A DNA stretch of 64,000 bases from positions 186,001 to 250,000 of the forward strand of contig JACRLZ010000008.1 in NCBI GenBank assembly GCA_016235125.1, in the 5' to 3' direction. Positions 43,956 through 53,015 of this stretch are shown piece by piece. The translations under genes and the position numbers were made by a program. Each line of letters starts with the position of its first letter. The first letter of the stretch is position 1. The notes under the pieces are model-generated. The model saw only the letters and a program-made list of their open reading frames with translations. It had not been told where the DNA came from and did not search any database. Source of the stretch: Sphingobacteriales bacterium (GTDB lineage: Bacteria; Bacteroidota; Bacteroidia; Chitinophagales; Chitinophagaceae).

Positions 43956-45236
43956 ATGCGTATCCTTCTTTTGGGTTCAGGCGGCAGGGAACATGCTCTT
44001 GCCTGGAAAATTTCTCAAAGCCCACTTTGCGATGCCCTGTTTATTGCACCGGGTAATGCCGGCACCGCTTCATGTGGTACAAATCTGAATTTTGCTGTTA
44101 CTGATTTTAATTCTATCAAACAATGCTGTATCAATGAAAATATTGATCTCGTTGTAGTGGGTCCGGAGGAGCCATTGGTGAAAGGCGTCACCGATTTTAT
44201 TATCAGCAGTCCCAAATTAAAAAATATTGATGTTATAGGTCCCGGTAAAAACGGAGCCCAATTAGAAGGAAGCAAAGCTTTTGCAAAAGCATTTATGATA
44301 AGACATAACATTCCTACTGCTTCCTACAGGGAATTTACACTGGAAAACTATCAGCAGGGAGTGCAATACCTGCAGGAACATGAATTGCCGATTGTATTGA
44401 AGGCGGATGGGTTAGCAGCAGGCAAAGGGGTAGTGATCTGCGAAAATCATATTGAAGCTATTGCGGAATACGAATTAATGCTCCAGCGGGCAAAGTTTGG
44501 TGAAGCCGGGAAAAAAGTAGTGGTAGAACAATTTCTGCAAGGCGTTGAGATGTCGGTATTTGTTTTAATGGATGGGAAAAATTATGTGATACTTCCAGAA
44601 GCAAAAGATTATAAGAGGGTAGAGGAAGGAGATAAAGGACCTAATACGGGAGGTATGGGCGCCATCAGTCCGGTGCCTTTTGCCAACGAAGAATTAATGA
44701 AAAAGATTGATGACAAAATCATCAGACCCACCGTTAATGGATTACAGAAAGAAGGATTGGAATACAGAGGGTTTATCTTTTTTGGGTTAATGATATCTGA
44801 TGGCGAACCTTACATGATTGAATACAATTGCCGCATGGGCGACCCGGAAACAGAAGTTGTAATACCAAGGTTGAAGAATGATTTGGTAGAACTATTGAAA
44901 TCCGCCGCTGACCAACAGCTTGATAAAATAAAAATTGAGACGGAAGCCCGGACAGCATGCACTATCGTGGCCGTAAGCGGCGGTTATCCGGGTGAGTATG
45001 TAAAAGGGTATGAAATAAGCGGTATGGGTGATGTTAATCCTGAAGACAGTATTCTATTTCATATGGGAACTGTGGCCAAAGACGGGCAAATAGTTACCAA
45101 TGGAGGAAGAGTATTTTGCATTACCTCCTTTGGACGCTCTGTATATGATGCTGCAGAAATTTCAAAGGAAGAAATGAGAAAAATTTTTTTTGACGGGATG
45201 GAATTTCGCAGTGACATAGGGTATGAATTTCAGTAA
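43956..45236 (+). CDS. purD: Phosphoribosylamine--glycine ligase
   Basis: 426 residues, normal length. MRILLLGSGGREHALAWKI is the N-terminal signature; ADGLAAGKGVVIC is the ATP-grasp P-loop-like block, YKRVEEGDKGPNTGGMGAISPVPF the substrate loop, and YNCRMGDPETEVVIPRL the metal-binding motif. It catalyses the second step of purine synthesis. A box TATCTTTA (43896-43903) is close to a -7 element. No other pur gene lies nearby. Confidence 0.97.
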   Translation: MRILLLGSGGREHALAWKISQSPLCDALFIAPGNAGTASCGTNLNFAVTDFNSIKQCCINENIDLVVVGPEEPLVKGVTDFIISSPKLKNIDVIGPGKNGAQLEGSKAFAKAFMIRHNIPTASYREFTLENYQQGVQYLQEHELPIVLKADGLAAGKGVVICENHIEAIAEYELMLQRAKFGEAGKKVVVEQFLQGVEMSVFVLMDGKNYVILPEAKDYKRVEEGDKGPNTGGMGAISPVPFANEELMKKIDDKIIRPTVNGLQKEGLEYRGFIFFGLMISDGEPYMIEYNCRMGDPETEVVIPRLKNDLVELLKSAADQQLDKIKIETEARTACTIVAVSGGYPGEYVKGYEISGMGDVNPEDSILFHMGTVAKDGQIVTNGGRVFCITSFGRSVYDAAEISKEEMRKIFFDGMEFRSDIGYEFQ

Positions 45237-45285
45237 CCTTAATTATCCCTAATTTGCGGCAACTCCACACTACACGGAGACCGTT

Positions 45286-46302
45286 ATGGAAGTACATTAC
45301 CACGACTATCTGCAGCTTGATAAAATCCTCAATGCACAATTTCCTGAAAGTGATAAGCGAAATTTATCAGCACACGATGAAATGCTCTTTATCATTATCC
45401 ATCAGGCGTATGAACTTTGGTTTAAGCAGTTGCATCATGAAGCGGATTCTGTGGTTGGGATCATGAATAAGCCGGCACTGAATGATAACTCTCCTGAATT
45501 GCAAACCGTGGTTCATCGGCTTAACCGCTGTATCACTATTCTGCGGGTATTGGTTCACCAGATTGACATTATGGAAACCATGACGCCAATGGATTTTCTT
45601 GATTTCCGTGATATGCTGCGGCCGGCATCCGGATTTCAAAGCTGGCAGTTTAAAGAACTGGAAGCCAAATTGGGTTTGAAATTTGAGCAACGGCATGGCA
45701 AGGAGTATTACACTTCGCAATTAAGGACTAAACATGTTGAGCTAATCAAAAAAGCAGAAAGTGGTAAATCATTACTTCAATTGATCAATAGCTGGCTGGA
45801 AAGAATGCCTTTGGCCCCCACCTGGCCTCCCCCAAAGGGGGAGGAAGCTAATTCCTTTTGGACAAATTACCGTTCTCTTTATCAAAACAGTCTTGCAGAA
45901 GCAGAGAAAAATAATCTTGAGGCATTCGATGAAATATTTCTAAGCGTAAAATCAGACGCTGATTGCTCATTGTCACCTGCAGCCTGCCGGGCAGCCTTGT
46001 TCATTATGCTTTACAGAGGTTATCCGCTTTTACAACTCCCGTTTCAGTTATTGAACTGTTTACTGGAAATAGATGAACAACTCAGTTCCTGGCGGTATCG
46101 CCACATGAATATGGTACACCGTATGATCGGTACAAGAATTGGAACCGGGGGGAGTACGGGAAAAGATTATCTGAAAGCCGCAGCTGATAAGCATTATATC
46201 TTCAGGGAAATCGCACAACTCAATAGTTTTTTGATAGAAAGAAGAAAACTGCCGGCCCTTTCCGCGGAGATTGAAAAACAATTAGGGTTTGGGTCGCTTT
46301 AA
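45286..46302 (+). CDS. kynA: Tryptophan 2,3-dioxygenase
   Basis: 338 residues. YHDYLQLDKILNAQ, DEMLFIIIHQAYELWFKQLHHE (substrate pocket), RASGFQSWQ-like PASGFQSWQFKELE, and RHMNMVHRMIGTRIGTGGSTGKDYL (haem-ligand His and the GTGGSxG loop) are all present. The enzyme opens the indole ring of tryptophan to N-formylkynurenine in the cytoplasm. Residues about 174-186 (LAPTWPPPKGEEA) are encoded by a perfect palindrome and replace what is normally a short linker, so they look like an inserted repeat. The stop codon overlaps the convergent gene. No kynurenine pathway partner is adjacent. Confidence 0.93.
   Translation: MEVHYHDYLQLDKILNAQFPESDKRNLSAHDEMLFIIIHQAYELWFKQLHHEADSVVGIMNKPALNDNSPELQTVVHRLNRCITILRVLVHQIDIMETMTPMDFLDFRDMLRPASGFQSWQFKELEAKLGLKFEQRHGKEYYTSQLRTKHVELIKKAESGKSLLQLINSWLERMPLAPTWPPPKGEEANSFWTNYRSLYQNSLAEAEKNNLEAFDEIFLSVKSDADCSLSPAACRAALFIMLYRGYPLLQLPFQLLNCLLEIDEQLSSWRYRHMNMVHRMIGTRIGTGGSTGKDYLKAAADKHYIFREIAQLNSFLIERRKLPALSAEIEKQLGFGSL
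45826..45844 (+). repeat. Palindrome inside the tryptophan dioxygenase gene
   Basis: CCTCCCCCAAAGGGGGAGG: 8-bp perfect arms around AAA, translated PPPKGE. Very different in composition from the surrounding gene. Likely a dispersed palindromic repeat that has entered the reading frame. Confidence 0.65.
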
Positions 46303-46766
46303 AAAGTATACCGAATACCCAATCCACCCCAGCTACCAACAAAGCCACGGTTATTGCCAAATTCAAATGAAGGTTGCCAGTCAAGTGAGATATTAATAGG
46401 AGCCCCGTTAAATTTATAATCAAGCCCCAGCACACCGTCAATGCCTGCAAAATTTCCATCTCCATTTTTGGAATTGTAAAACCCGATATGTGCACCCGGC
46501 CCGATATACCATTGCAGCCCGTTAGCTCCGCTGACAGGGCCATGAATTTCGTAAAGCCCGGTTATTCTCATACCCTGGCTCCAGAAATAACCGACTAACT
46601 CCAATGCATTATTCCCGTTTACAAAATGTTTAAAGGATATACCGCCTCCGTCCCATACTTTCACTCCGAGGGCTGTCCGGTAGGAGGAGCCTTTGTCGTT
46701 ACTGCTTTGCGATTGACCCGAAATAAAAACAAGTAAAAGACAGGTTGTCATTAATATCTTTCTCAT
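46299..46766 (-). CDS. Small outer-membrane beta-barrel-like protein
   Basis: 155 residues. Signal peptide MRKILMTTCLLLVFISGQSQ, then strands such as ALGVKVWDGGGISFKHFVNGNNALELVGYF, QWYIGPGAHIGFYNSK and LGIRYTF at the end, ending in Phe. It resembles outer-membrane beta-barrel families of Bacteroidota. Stop codons of this gene and the tryptophan dioxygenase overlap. Function unknown. Confidence 0.75.
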   Translation of the reverse strand: MRKILMTTCLLLVFISGQSQSSNDKGSSYRTALGVKVWDGGGISFKHFVNGNNALELVGYFWSQGMRITGLYEIHGPVSGANGLQWYIGPGAHIGFYNSKNGDGNFAGIDGVLGLDYKFNGAPINISLDWQPSFEFGNNRGFVGSWGGLGIRYTF

Positions 46767-46827
46767 AATCTTTTATTACAATCATCCAACTCGCTATTAC
46801 TGTGCCAAAAAATTAAAAGAGAAAAAA

Positions 46828-48027
46828 TTATTTGTCCTTTGTCTTGAGTAAGAAATAAATACAAACAATTAGTGTTACTGCAGAGGTGACAATGAAAGTG
46901 CTTGTGCTGCCAAATGCCGACCATAATATTCCGGCAATAATGCTGGCCAGCAATGTGCAGATACTTTCACAGGATGTATAAAAACCAATAGCAGTAGCCA
47001 CATTCTGTTTGCCGGACAGGTTGGTGATCCAGGCTTTTATAATTCCCTCGGTAGCGGCTGCATATAAGCCGTAAATGATGAATAAGCCAAAGATGACGGG
47101 AACAGAGGGTTTGAAAGCAAATCCGCCATAGGTTATCGCAAAAAGTACAAAGCCAAGAATAATTATTTTCCGGAAGCTGAGTTTATCTGCCAGCACTCCC
47201 ATCGGGTAAGAAGCTGCTGCATAAACAAGGTTATAGAAAACATAGGCTGCAATAGTAATGCTGTCGGCAGTAAAGTTTACACCCAGAATGGTAACCATAT
47301 TGTTGCCGATGGTTTCTTTTGTAATTAAAAGAAGAAAAATGTCCGAACTGTTGAACAGGGCAAAAACTAACAGACCGGGAACCACTTTTTTAAACTGAGG
47401 TGTTGCAATATTCCAATAACGGAAAAAGGAGAAAAAGTTACCATCCCCAAGCGTTGATACAGGTTGCTTTTTTTCTTTTAATAAAAAAATAAGCAGGATG
47501 GAAAACAGGCCGGGTATAAATGCCAGGTAAAAAAGAGTTTTGTACTCGCCGGGATAAAAATAAAGAAATAACAAAGCCAGTACCGGCCCGATGGCGGCGC
47601 CAACCGTATCCATGCTCCGGTGAAAGCCAAAAACCCTTGCCTTGGTTTCCGGAGTTGCCTGTTGAGAAAGCAGGGCATCCCGTGCCGCCGTGCGGACACC
47701 CTTGCCCAGCCTGTCAACAGTTCTGACAAAGAATATCCAGGCGGGGTAAGTGAAGACAGCCATCAATGGTTTGGCGATATTGCTAAGCAGGTATCCCAGC
47801 GTTACAAATGGAAGCCGTAGCCCTTTTTCATCACTAAGCTTGCCAAAATAGCCTTTGCTGATGCCGGCGGTAAAGTTTACCACCCCTTCAAGAATTCCGA
47901 TAAGCAGTACGCTGAAACCAATTTCTTTCAGATAAACGGGAATGACGGGATACAACATTTCGCTGGCAATATCGGCCAGCAGGCTCACCATGGAGAGTAT
48001 AAATATTGTACGGGTGATGATCCGCAT
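46828..48027 (-). CDS. Major facilitator superfamily transporter
   Basis: 399 residues with about 12 membrane helices. ADIASEMLYPVIPVYLKEIGFS and FGKLSDEKGLRLPFVTLGYLLSN (the loop 2-3 region of the family), VDRLGKGVRTAARDALLSQ and FGFHRSMDTVGAAIGP are typical of a group of MFS exporters of Bacteroidota and cyanobacteria. The substrate is unknown. It lies between the barrel protein gene and the divergent mreB. Confidence 0.85.
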   Translation of the reverse strand: MRIITRTIFILSMVSLLADIASEMLYPVIPVYLKEIGFSVLLIGILEGVVNFTAGISKGYFGKLSDEKGLRLPFVTLGYLLSNIAKPLMAVFTYPAWIFFVRTVDRLGKGVRTAARDALLSQQATPETKARVFGFHRSMDTVGAAIGPVLALLFLYFYPGEYKTLFYLAFIPGLFSILLIFLLKEKKQPVSTLGDGNFFSFFRYWNIATPQFKKVVPGLLVFALFNSSDIFLLLITKETIGNNMVTILGVNFTADSITIAAYVFYNLVYAAASYPMGVLADKLSFRKIIILGFVLFAITYGGFAFKPSVPVIFGLFIIYGLYAAATEGIIKAWITNLSGKQNVATAIGFYTSCESICTLLASIIAGILWSAFGSTSTFIVTSAVTLIVCIYFLLKTKDK

Positions 48028-48153
48028 AGAGTGAAGTTAGAGTAAAAAGCCGGTTGAGAATTGCTTTGAAAATTTCATTGGGGTCGGGCCGTATTTTTTT
48101 AAGACCACCCGGAAGTTAAACCGTAAAAAATTCTTTTTCATTCGGAGTTTCCC

Positions 48154-48185
48154 TTTGAAAATTCAAATTATTTCCTCCACCTTTG
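48154..48185 (+). promoter_or_regulatory. mreB promoter
   Basis: TTTG (48154-48157), 20 bp, CACCTTTG (48178-48185), one base from consensus. Leader of about 20 nt to the ATG at 48211. Presumably drives mreB-mreC-mreD. Confidence 0.65.
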
Positions 48186-48210
48186 CTCACTACAAATCCG
48201 ATTCAATTTA

Positions 48211-49236
48211 ATGGGACTTTTTAACTGGTTTACACAAGAAATAGCTATCGACCTGGGTACTGCCAATACCCTCATCATACATAACGACGAAGTAGTAGTG
48301 AACGAACCAAGCATTGTTGCACTGAACCGCAATAATCCAAAAGAGGTGCTTGCTGTTGGAAAGAAAGCGCTGATGATGCATGAAAAAACACATGAAAGCA
48401 TCCGTACTGTTCGTCCGTTAAAGGATGGTGTGATCGCAGACTTCAACGCTGCTGAACTGATGATAAGAGAACTGATTAAACTGGTTTATCCAAAGAAACC
48501 TTTATTTCCCCCCAGCTGGCGTATGATGATCTGCATTCCTTCATCAATCACTGAAGTTGAGAAAAGAGCTGTAAGAGATAGTGCGGAGCAGGCTGGCGCA
48601 AAAGAAGTGTACCTTATTCATGAACCCATGGCTGCCGCACTGGGTATCGGTATTGATGTGGAAGAGCCGGTTGGAAATATGATCATAGACATCGGTGGAG
48701 GCACTACGGGTATAACAGTTATTGCTCTTGCAGGGATTGTTTGTGATCAGAGCATTCGTATTGCCGGTGATGAATTCACGGCTGATATTATGGAAGCTCT
48801 TCGTCGCTATCACAGTTTACTGATTGGTGAAAGAACGGCTGAGCAAATTAAAATACAGGTTGGAGCGGCTATGAAAGAAATTGATAATCCTCCGGTAGAT
48901 TTCCCGGTCAATGGTCGTGACCTTGTAACCGGTATTCCCAAGCAAATAATGGTAAGCTACCAGGAAATTGCTGAGGCGTTGGATAAAAGTATTTTTAAAA
49001 TTGAAGAAGCGATCTTAAAAGCACTGGAACAAACACCTCCCGAACTGGCTGCCGATATTTATCGTCGGGGATTATATATAACCGGTGGCGGTGCATTGCT
49101 TCGTGGGTTGGATAAAAGGCTAAGCAATAAGATCAAGTTGCCTGTGCACATAGCCGATGATCCATTGAAGAGTGTGGTGAGGGGAACGGGCATTGCTTTG
49201 AAGAACTATGATAAATATCCTTTTGTGATGAGATAA
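48211..49236 (+). CDS. mreB: Rod shape-determining protein MreB
   Basis: 341 residues. Actin-fold phosphate motifs AIDLGTANTLI and IIDIGGGTTGITVIAL, and the adenosine motif LYITGGGALLRGLDKRL. Membrane-binding amphipathic start (MGLFNWFTQEIAID). Forms filaments that steer lateral cell-wall synthesis with MreC, MreD, PBP2 and RodA, all encoded downstream in the same orientation. Length and motifs are complete. A hairpin repeat separates it from mreC. Confidence 0.97.
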   Translation: MGLFNWFTQEIAIDLGTANTLIIHNDEVVVNEPSIVALNRNNPKEVLAVGKKALMMHEKTHESIRTVRPLKDGVIADFNAAELMIRELIKLVYPKKPLFPPSWRMMICIPSSITEVEKRAVRDSAEQAGAKEVYLIHEPMAAALGIGIDVEEPVGNMIIDIGGGTTGITVIALAGIVCDQSIRIAGDEFTADIMEALRRYHSLLIGERTAEQIKIQVGAAMKEIDNPPVDFPVNGRDLVTGIPKQIMVSYQEIAEALDKSIFKIEEAILKALEQTPPELAADIYRRGLYITGGGALLRGLDKRLSNKIKLPVHIADDPLKSVVRGTGIALKNYDKYPFVMR

Positions 49237-49240
49237 ACCC

Positions 49241-49320
49241 GGAGCCAGAAGTCAGAAGTATGAAGTAAGAACATTCCGAACTTAGAACACTCCGACATCT
49301 GACTTCCGGCTTCAGACTTC
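49241..49320. repeat. GAAGTC-type hairpin repeat between mreB and mreC
   Basis: Arm GGAGCCAGAAGTCAGAAG (49241-49258) and arm CATCTGACTTCCGGCTTC (49296-49313) pair at 15 of 18 positions. Further GAAGT and ACTTC units surround them. A partial relative is found in the amidohydrolase gene (21414-21446). REP-like, non-coding. Confidence 0.65.
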
Positions 49321-49329
49321 AGACCTTCC

Positions 49330-50208
49330 ATGCGTAACATCTTTCTTTTTCTTCGCCGTTACAGAGCCTTTCTTGTATTTATTTTTTTACAGGTAGTATC
49401 GTTATGGTTTTTGTTCAGTTACAACCGGTTTCACCGGGCAAAGTTTTTAGGGATAGCTAATGAAGTAACCGGCCGCATAAATGCACAGTACAATACAGTA
49501 GAAGATTTTTTCAGTTTAAAAGAAGAGAACCGGAAAGTTCATCGCTATAATGATTCGCTGCTAAATCTCCTTCGTAGAAATTTCATGATGAGGGATACAA
49601 GTGTTGAGACGGGGAATGGTCTGCTTCCATCTGACACAGGCAATAAATACCGCCGATATTTTTTAAGGCCGGCAACCGTGATTTATAATACCGTTACTTC
49701 ACAAAAGAATTTTATTCAAATTAACCGGGGTTCATCCCAGGGCATTAAAGACAATATGGCTGTCATCAGTTCCGATGGAAGTGCGGTGGGGGTAGTAATA
49801 AATGTCAGCGCCAACTTCAGCCAAGTGATGAGCCTGCTGCATGTGCAGAGTACAGTAAGCGCCTCATTGAAAAAAACAGGCGACCTGGGCACAGTGGAAT
49901 GGGATGGAAAGGATCCTCGCTATCTCATTATGAAAAGAGTTCCTAAGTCCGCTGATGTGAAAGTGGGAGATGCGATTTTGACCAGCCCGGTATCTTTTAA
50001 TTTTCCGCCCGGTTATATGATAGGTATCGTATCCGACTTTAAGCTGGACAATACTTCCGGCATGTATTCGCTTAAATTGAAAACAGCGGCTAATTTTTAT
50101 AACCTGCAGCAGGTGCATGTAATTGAGAATCTTGATTACGATGAGCAGGTAAAATTGAACCAGGATACCAAAAGGAAAATTGATGACATAAAAAAGACAC
50201 CCAGGTGA
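49330..50208 (+). CDS. mreC: Rod shape-determining protein MreC
   Basis: 292 residues. One membrane helix at 13-31 (AFLVFIFLQVVSLWFLFSY), a coiled coil at about 50-80 (dimerisation), then the beta-domain (YRRYFLRPATVIYNTVTSQKNFIQINRGSSQGIKDNMAVIS and VKVGDAILTSPVSFNFPPGYMIGIVSD). It couples MreB and PBP2 in the periplasm. The end overlaps mreD by 4 bp (GTGA), so translational coupling is likely. Confidence 0.95.
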   Translation: MRNIFLFLRRYRAFLVFIFLQVVSLWFLFSYNRFHRAKFLGIANEVTGRINAQYNTVEDFFSLKEENRKVHRYNDSLLNLLRRNFMMRDTSVETGNGLLPSDTGNKYRRYFLRPATVIYNTVTSQKNFIQINRGSSQGIKDNMAVISSDGSAVGVVINVSANFSQVMSLLHVQSTVSASLKKTGDLGTVEWDGKDPRYLIMKRVPKSADVKVGDAILTSPVSFNFPPGYMIGIVSDFKLDNTSGMYSLKLKTAANFYNLQQVHVIENLDYDEQVKLNQDTKRKIDDIKKTPR

Positions 50209-50738
50209 ACGATTTTCTGAAAAATATTTTTCGCATCGCCTTGTTTATACTGATACAGGTATATGTGCTTAATAAGATACACCTGCATCGCTTTATAATT
50301 CCTTACTTGTATTATCTGCCAATACTGTGGCTTTCATTTTCCATTCCGAGAGCAGGATTGCTTTTTATCGGATTTGTTACCGGCCTCACACTTGACTATT
50401 TTATGATGACCCCCGGCCTGCATGCGGCGGCATGTGTGCTGATTGCTTTTGTCCGGCCCTTTGTGATCGGCATACTCACTCCCAAAGACAGTTCGGAATT
50501 CAATTACAGGGAACCTTCGCCAAGGGCAATGCAATGGACACCTTATGTTATCTACGTCTTTATTCTAACCCTGCTTCATCACGGCTATTTGGTTTTCCTC
50601 GAATGGCTGAGCTTTGGAAGTTTTCTTGGTTTTATCATTAAAGTTGCGGGCACTACCGCCATCAGCATGCTGCTTATCATAACTGTTGAACTTCTGTTTC
50701 CCCGAAAACTAAGATTCCGTACAAACACGGCGGCATAG
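50205..50738 (+). CDS. mreD: Rod shape-determining protein MreD
   Basis: 177 residues from a GTG overlapping the mreC stop. Five or six membrane helices; IHLHRFIIPYLYYLPILWLSF, FIGFVTGLTLDYFMMTPGLHAAACVLIAFVRPFV carry the conserved Asp of MreD. Membrane partner of MreC. A charged loop (TPKDSSEFNYREPSPRAMQW) precedes the last helices. Confidence 0.92.
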   Translation: MNDFLKNIFRIALFILIQVYVLNKIHLHRFIIPYLYYLPILWLSFSIPRAGLLFIGFVTGLTLDYFMMTPGLHAAACVLIAFVRPFVIGILTPKDSSEFNYREPSPRAMQWTPYVIYVFILTLLHHGYLVFLEWLSFGSFLGFIIKVAGTTAISMLLIITVELLFPRKLRFRTNTAA

Positions 50739-50797
50739 ACCTGCGGGGCTTACCTGGCCCAAATGAAAAGTTTCTTAAATTCATTTTTATTTTGAAA

Positions 50798-50805
50798 TAG
50801 ATTTG
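50798..50805 (+). promoter_or_regulatory. -7 element before mrdA
   Basis: TAGATTTG matches TAnnTTTG in the 140-bp gap after mreD, so mrdA-rodA may have their own promoter 74 bp before the ATG. Confidence 0.4.
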
Positions 50806-50878
50806 GAAACCGCCTTTATCGCTTCGTACATTGCAGCACCGGAAAATTTTCATTCCTCACTTTCTTTCTTGCTGATCT

Positions 50879-53014
50879 ATGCCTGTGTTTAACCAATCAA
50901 GGAGCCGTATCATCCGCTTGTTATTTATTGTGGTTTTTCTTGTAATCGCCGGGCAGTTGTTTTACCTGCAGATCGTTTCGGGCAAGTACAGGCGAATGGC
51001 TGATGAAAATGCTATTTTACGAAAAACAATTTATCCGCCCCGGGGGCTTGTATTTGACAGAAAGAAAAGAGCCATACTGAATAATACACTCACTTACGAT
51101 TTAATGGTGACACCATCTCAGGCAAAAGGAATTGATACTGCTTTTTTTTGCCGCCTGATGGAAATTGATACTGCCGAATTCAGAAAGAGGGTAGTAACTG
51201 CTATCATTAAAAACAGTTCACAGAAACCTTCTGTATTTGAGGCTTCATTAAGCCCTCAAAAGTTTGCAAGGATACAAGAGAACCTTTGGAAGTTTCACAA
51301 TGGTTTTTACCTGCAGGAGAGACCCATCCGGTCATATCCCTATAATGCCGGGGCAAATATTTTCGGTTACCTCGGCGAAGTAGATACCAATTATCTGAAA
51401 AAACATGCAGAAGAAGGATATGTGAGCGGCGACTATGCCGGCATGACGGGATTAGAAGCCAGTTATGAAAAAGTGTTAATGGGTGAAAGAGGTACACAGG
51501 TGTTGATAAAAGATAATTTCAACCGGATACAGGGTTCTTATGAGAATGGTGCATTGGATGTGGAGGCCGTAGCAGGAAAAAATCTATATACCAGTCTTGA
51601 TATTGATCTTCAGGAATACGGAGAAAAGCTGATGAGCAACAAAGTGGGTTCCATTGTAGCCATTGATCCTAAAACCGGTGGCATTATTGCTATGGTAAGC
51701 AGCCCGACGTATAATCCGGGTTTGCTTACAGGAGCAGAGAGAAGAAAACATTTTTCTGAATTGTATATAGATGCCAGAAGTCCATTATTGAACCGTGCAG
51801 TTAATGCATCCTATTCTCCGGGCTCAACTTTCAAAACATTACAAGCTCTCGTTGGATTGCAAGATGGGGTAATAACAACCAAGACTACTTTCAGTTGTTC
51901 AGGCGCTTTTTATGGATGCGGGAGTAGTAAGCCTATGCATTGCCTTGATGCGGGCACTTATTATCTGAGAACAGCAATCACTCATTCCTGCAACACTTAT
52001 TTCGCCAATGTGATGCAAAGGGTGATCAATAATCCTAAGTTTCCCAATATTGACAGCAGTCTCAGATCCTGGAATAATTATATGTATGCGTTTGGACTGG
52101 GACATAAGTTGGGAGTGGATGTGCCTACAGAACAGAGTGGAAATATTCCTACCCCGGAATTTTTTAATAATCCGAAACGATATGGAAAAGGTCACTGGAA
52201 TTTCTGCACTTTCCGGTCAGTAAGTATCGGGCAGGGGGAAGTAAATGTAACTCCTTTGCAGGTAGCCAATGAAATGGCCTACATAGCTAATAAGGGCTGG
52301 TATATTATACCTCATATTGTGGATTCAATTGAAGGAGGCGACGAATTTGGCTTATTGGAAAAATACAGGAAGAAAAATGTGCCAATGGAAATACCCGACA
52401 GCATTTTTGAAGCAGTGCATGATGGCATGCAGGGAGTAATGGAAGGCGGAACTGGCCGGGGTTCTAAGGTAGAAGGCATTACCATTTGTGGTAAAACAGG
52501 TACCGTAGAAAATAATGCTGTAATAAAAGGGCAGTTGGTAAAACAGCCGAACCACTCTTTTTTCTGTGCTTTTGCACCGAGAGAGAATCCCAAAATTGCC
52601 ATTATGTGTGTTGTCGAAAACAGCGGACGTTATGGAGGCTCTTATGCAGCGCCTATCACCAGCTTAATGATTGAAAAATATATCAATGATACTATTTCTG
52701 CTAAAAGAATCGCCGTGGAAGAAAGGATGATAAATACCAACCTCATACCACCATTAATGATGCAGGAGATGAGGCGCATGGATTCGTTGAAAAGAAATAA
52801 AGAGACTGACAACGAATTAAAAAAAGAGCTGAAAATAATAAAGGACACCCTGCAAACGGAAGATAATCCTACAGAAGGTGAAATTAAATCGGAAAAATCC
52901 AAAGACAGCAATCTGCCTTTTAAAGGCAAGGGTAAAAGAATTTCCAGCCGGGATATTTTGGATGCAGACAGACAACGCTTATTGAAAAATAAAAATGGTT
53001 TGACAAGGATATAA
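50879..53014 (+). CDS. mrdA: Penicillin-binding protein 2 (elongasome transpeptidase)
   Basis: 711 residues; E. coli PBP2 has 633. N-terminal membrane anchor at about 12-30 (LLFIVVFLVIAGQLFYL), pedestal domain (RGLVFDRKKRAILNN), then the transpeptidase motifs SPGSTFKT (active serine in SxxK), SCN (SxN) and GKTGT (KTG). It cross-links new wall strands made by RodA, encoded 1 bp downstream. The last 80 residues (RRMDSLKRNKETDNELKKEL onward) are charged and coiled, a C-terminal extension beyond the catalytic domain that I take as a phylum or lineage feature. Confidence 0.96.
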   Translation: MPVFNQSRSRIIRLLFIVVFLVIAGQLFYLQIVSGKYRRMADENAILRKTIYPPRGLVFDRKKRAILNNTLTYDLMVTPSQAKGIDTAFFCRLMEIDTAEFRKRVVTAIIKNSSQKPSVFEASLSPQKFARIQENLWKFHNGFYLQERPIRSYPYNAGANIFGYLGEVDTNYLKKHAEEGYVSGDYAGMTGLEASYEKVLMGERGTQVLIKDNFNRIQGSYENGALDVEAVAGKNLYTSLDIDLQEYGEKLMSNKVGSIVAIDPKTGGIIAMVSSPTYNPGLLTGAERRKHFSELYIDARSPLLNRAVNASYSPGSTFKTLQALVGLQDGVITTKTTFSCSGAFYGCGSSKPMHCLDAGTYYLRTAITHSCNTYFANVMQRVINNPKFPNIDSSLRSWNNYMYAFGLGHKLGVDVPTEQSGNIPTPEFFNNPKRYGKGHWNFCTFRSVSIGQGEVNVTPLQVANEMAYIANKGWYIIPHIVDSIEGGDEFGLLEKYRKKNVPMEIPDSIFEAVHDGMQGVMEGGTGRGSKVEGITICGKTGTVENNAVIKGQLVKQPNHSFFCAFAPRENPKIAIMCVVENSGRYGGSYAAPITSLMIEKYINDTISAKRIAVEERMINTNLIPPLMMQEMRRMDSLKRNKETDNELKKELKIIKDTLQTEDNPTEGEIKSEKSKDSNLPFKGKGKRISSRDILDADRQRLLKNKNGLTRI

Positions 53015-53015
53015 G

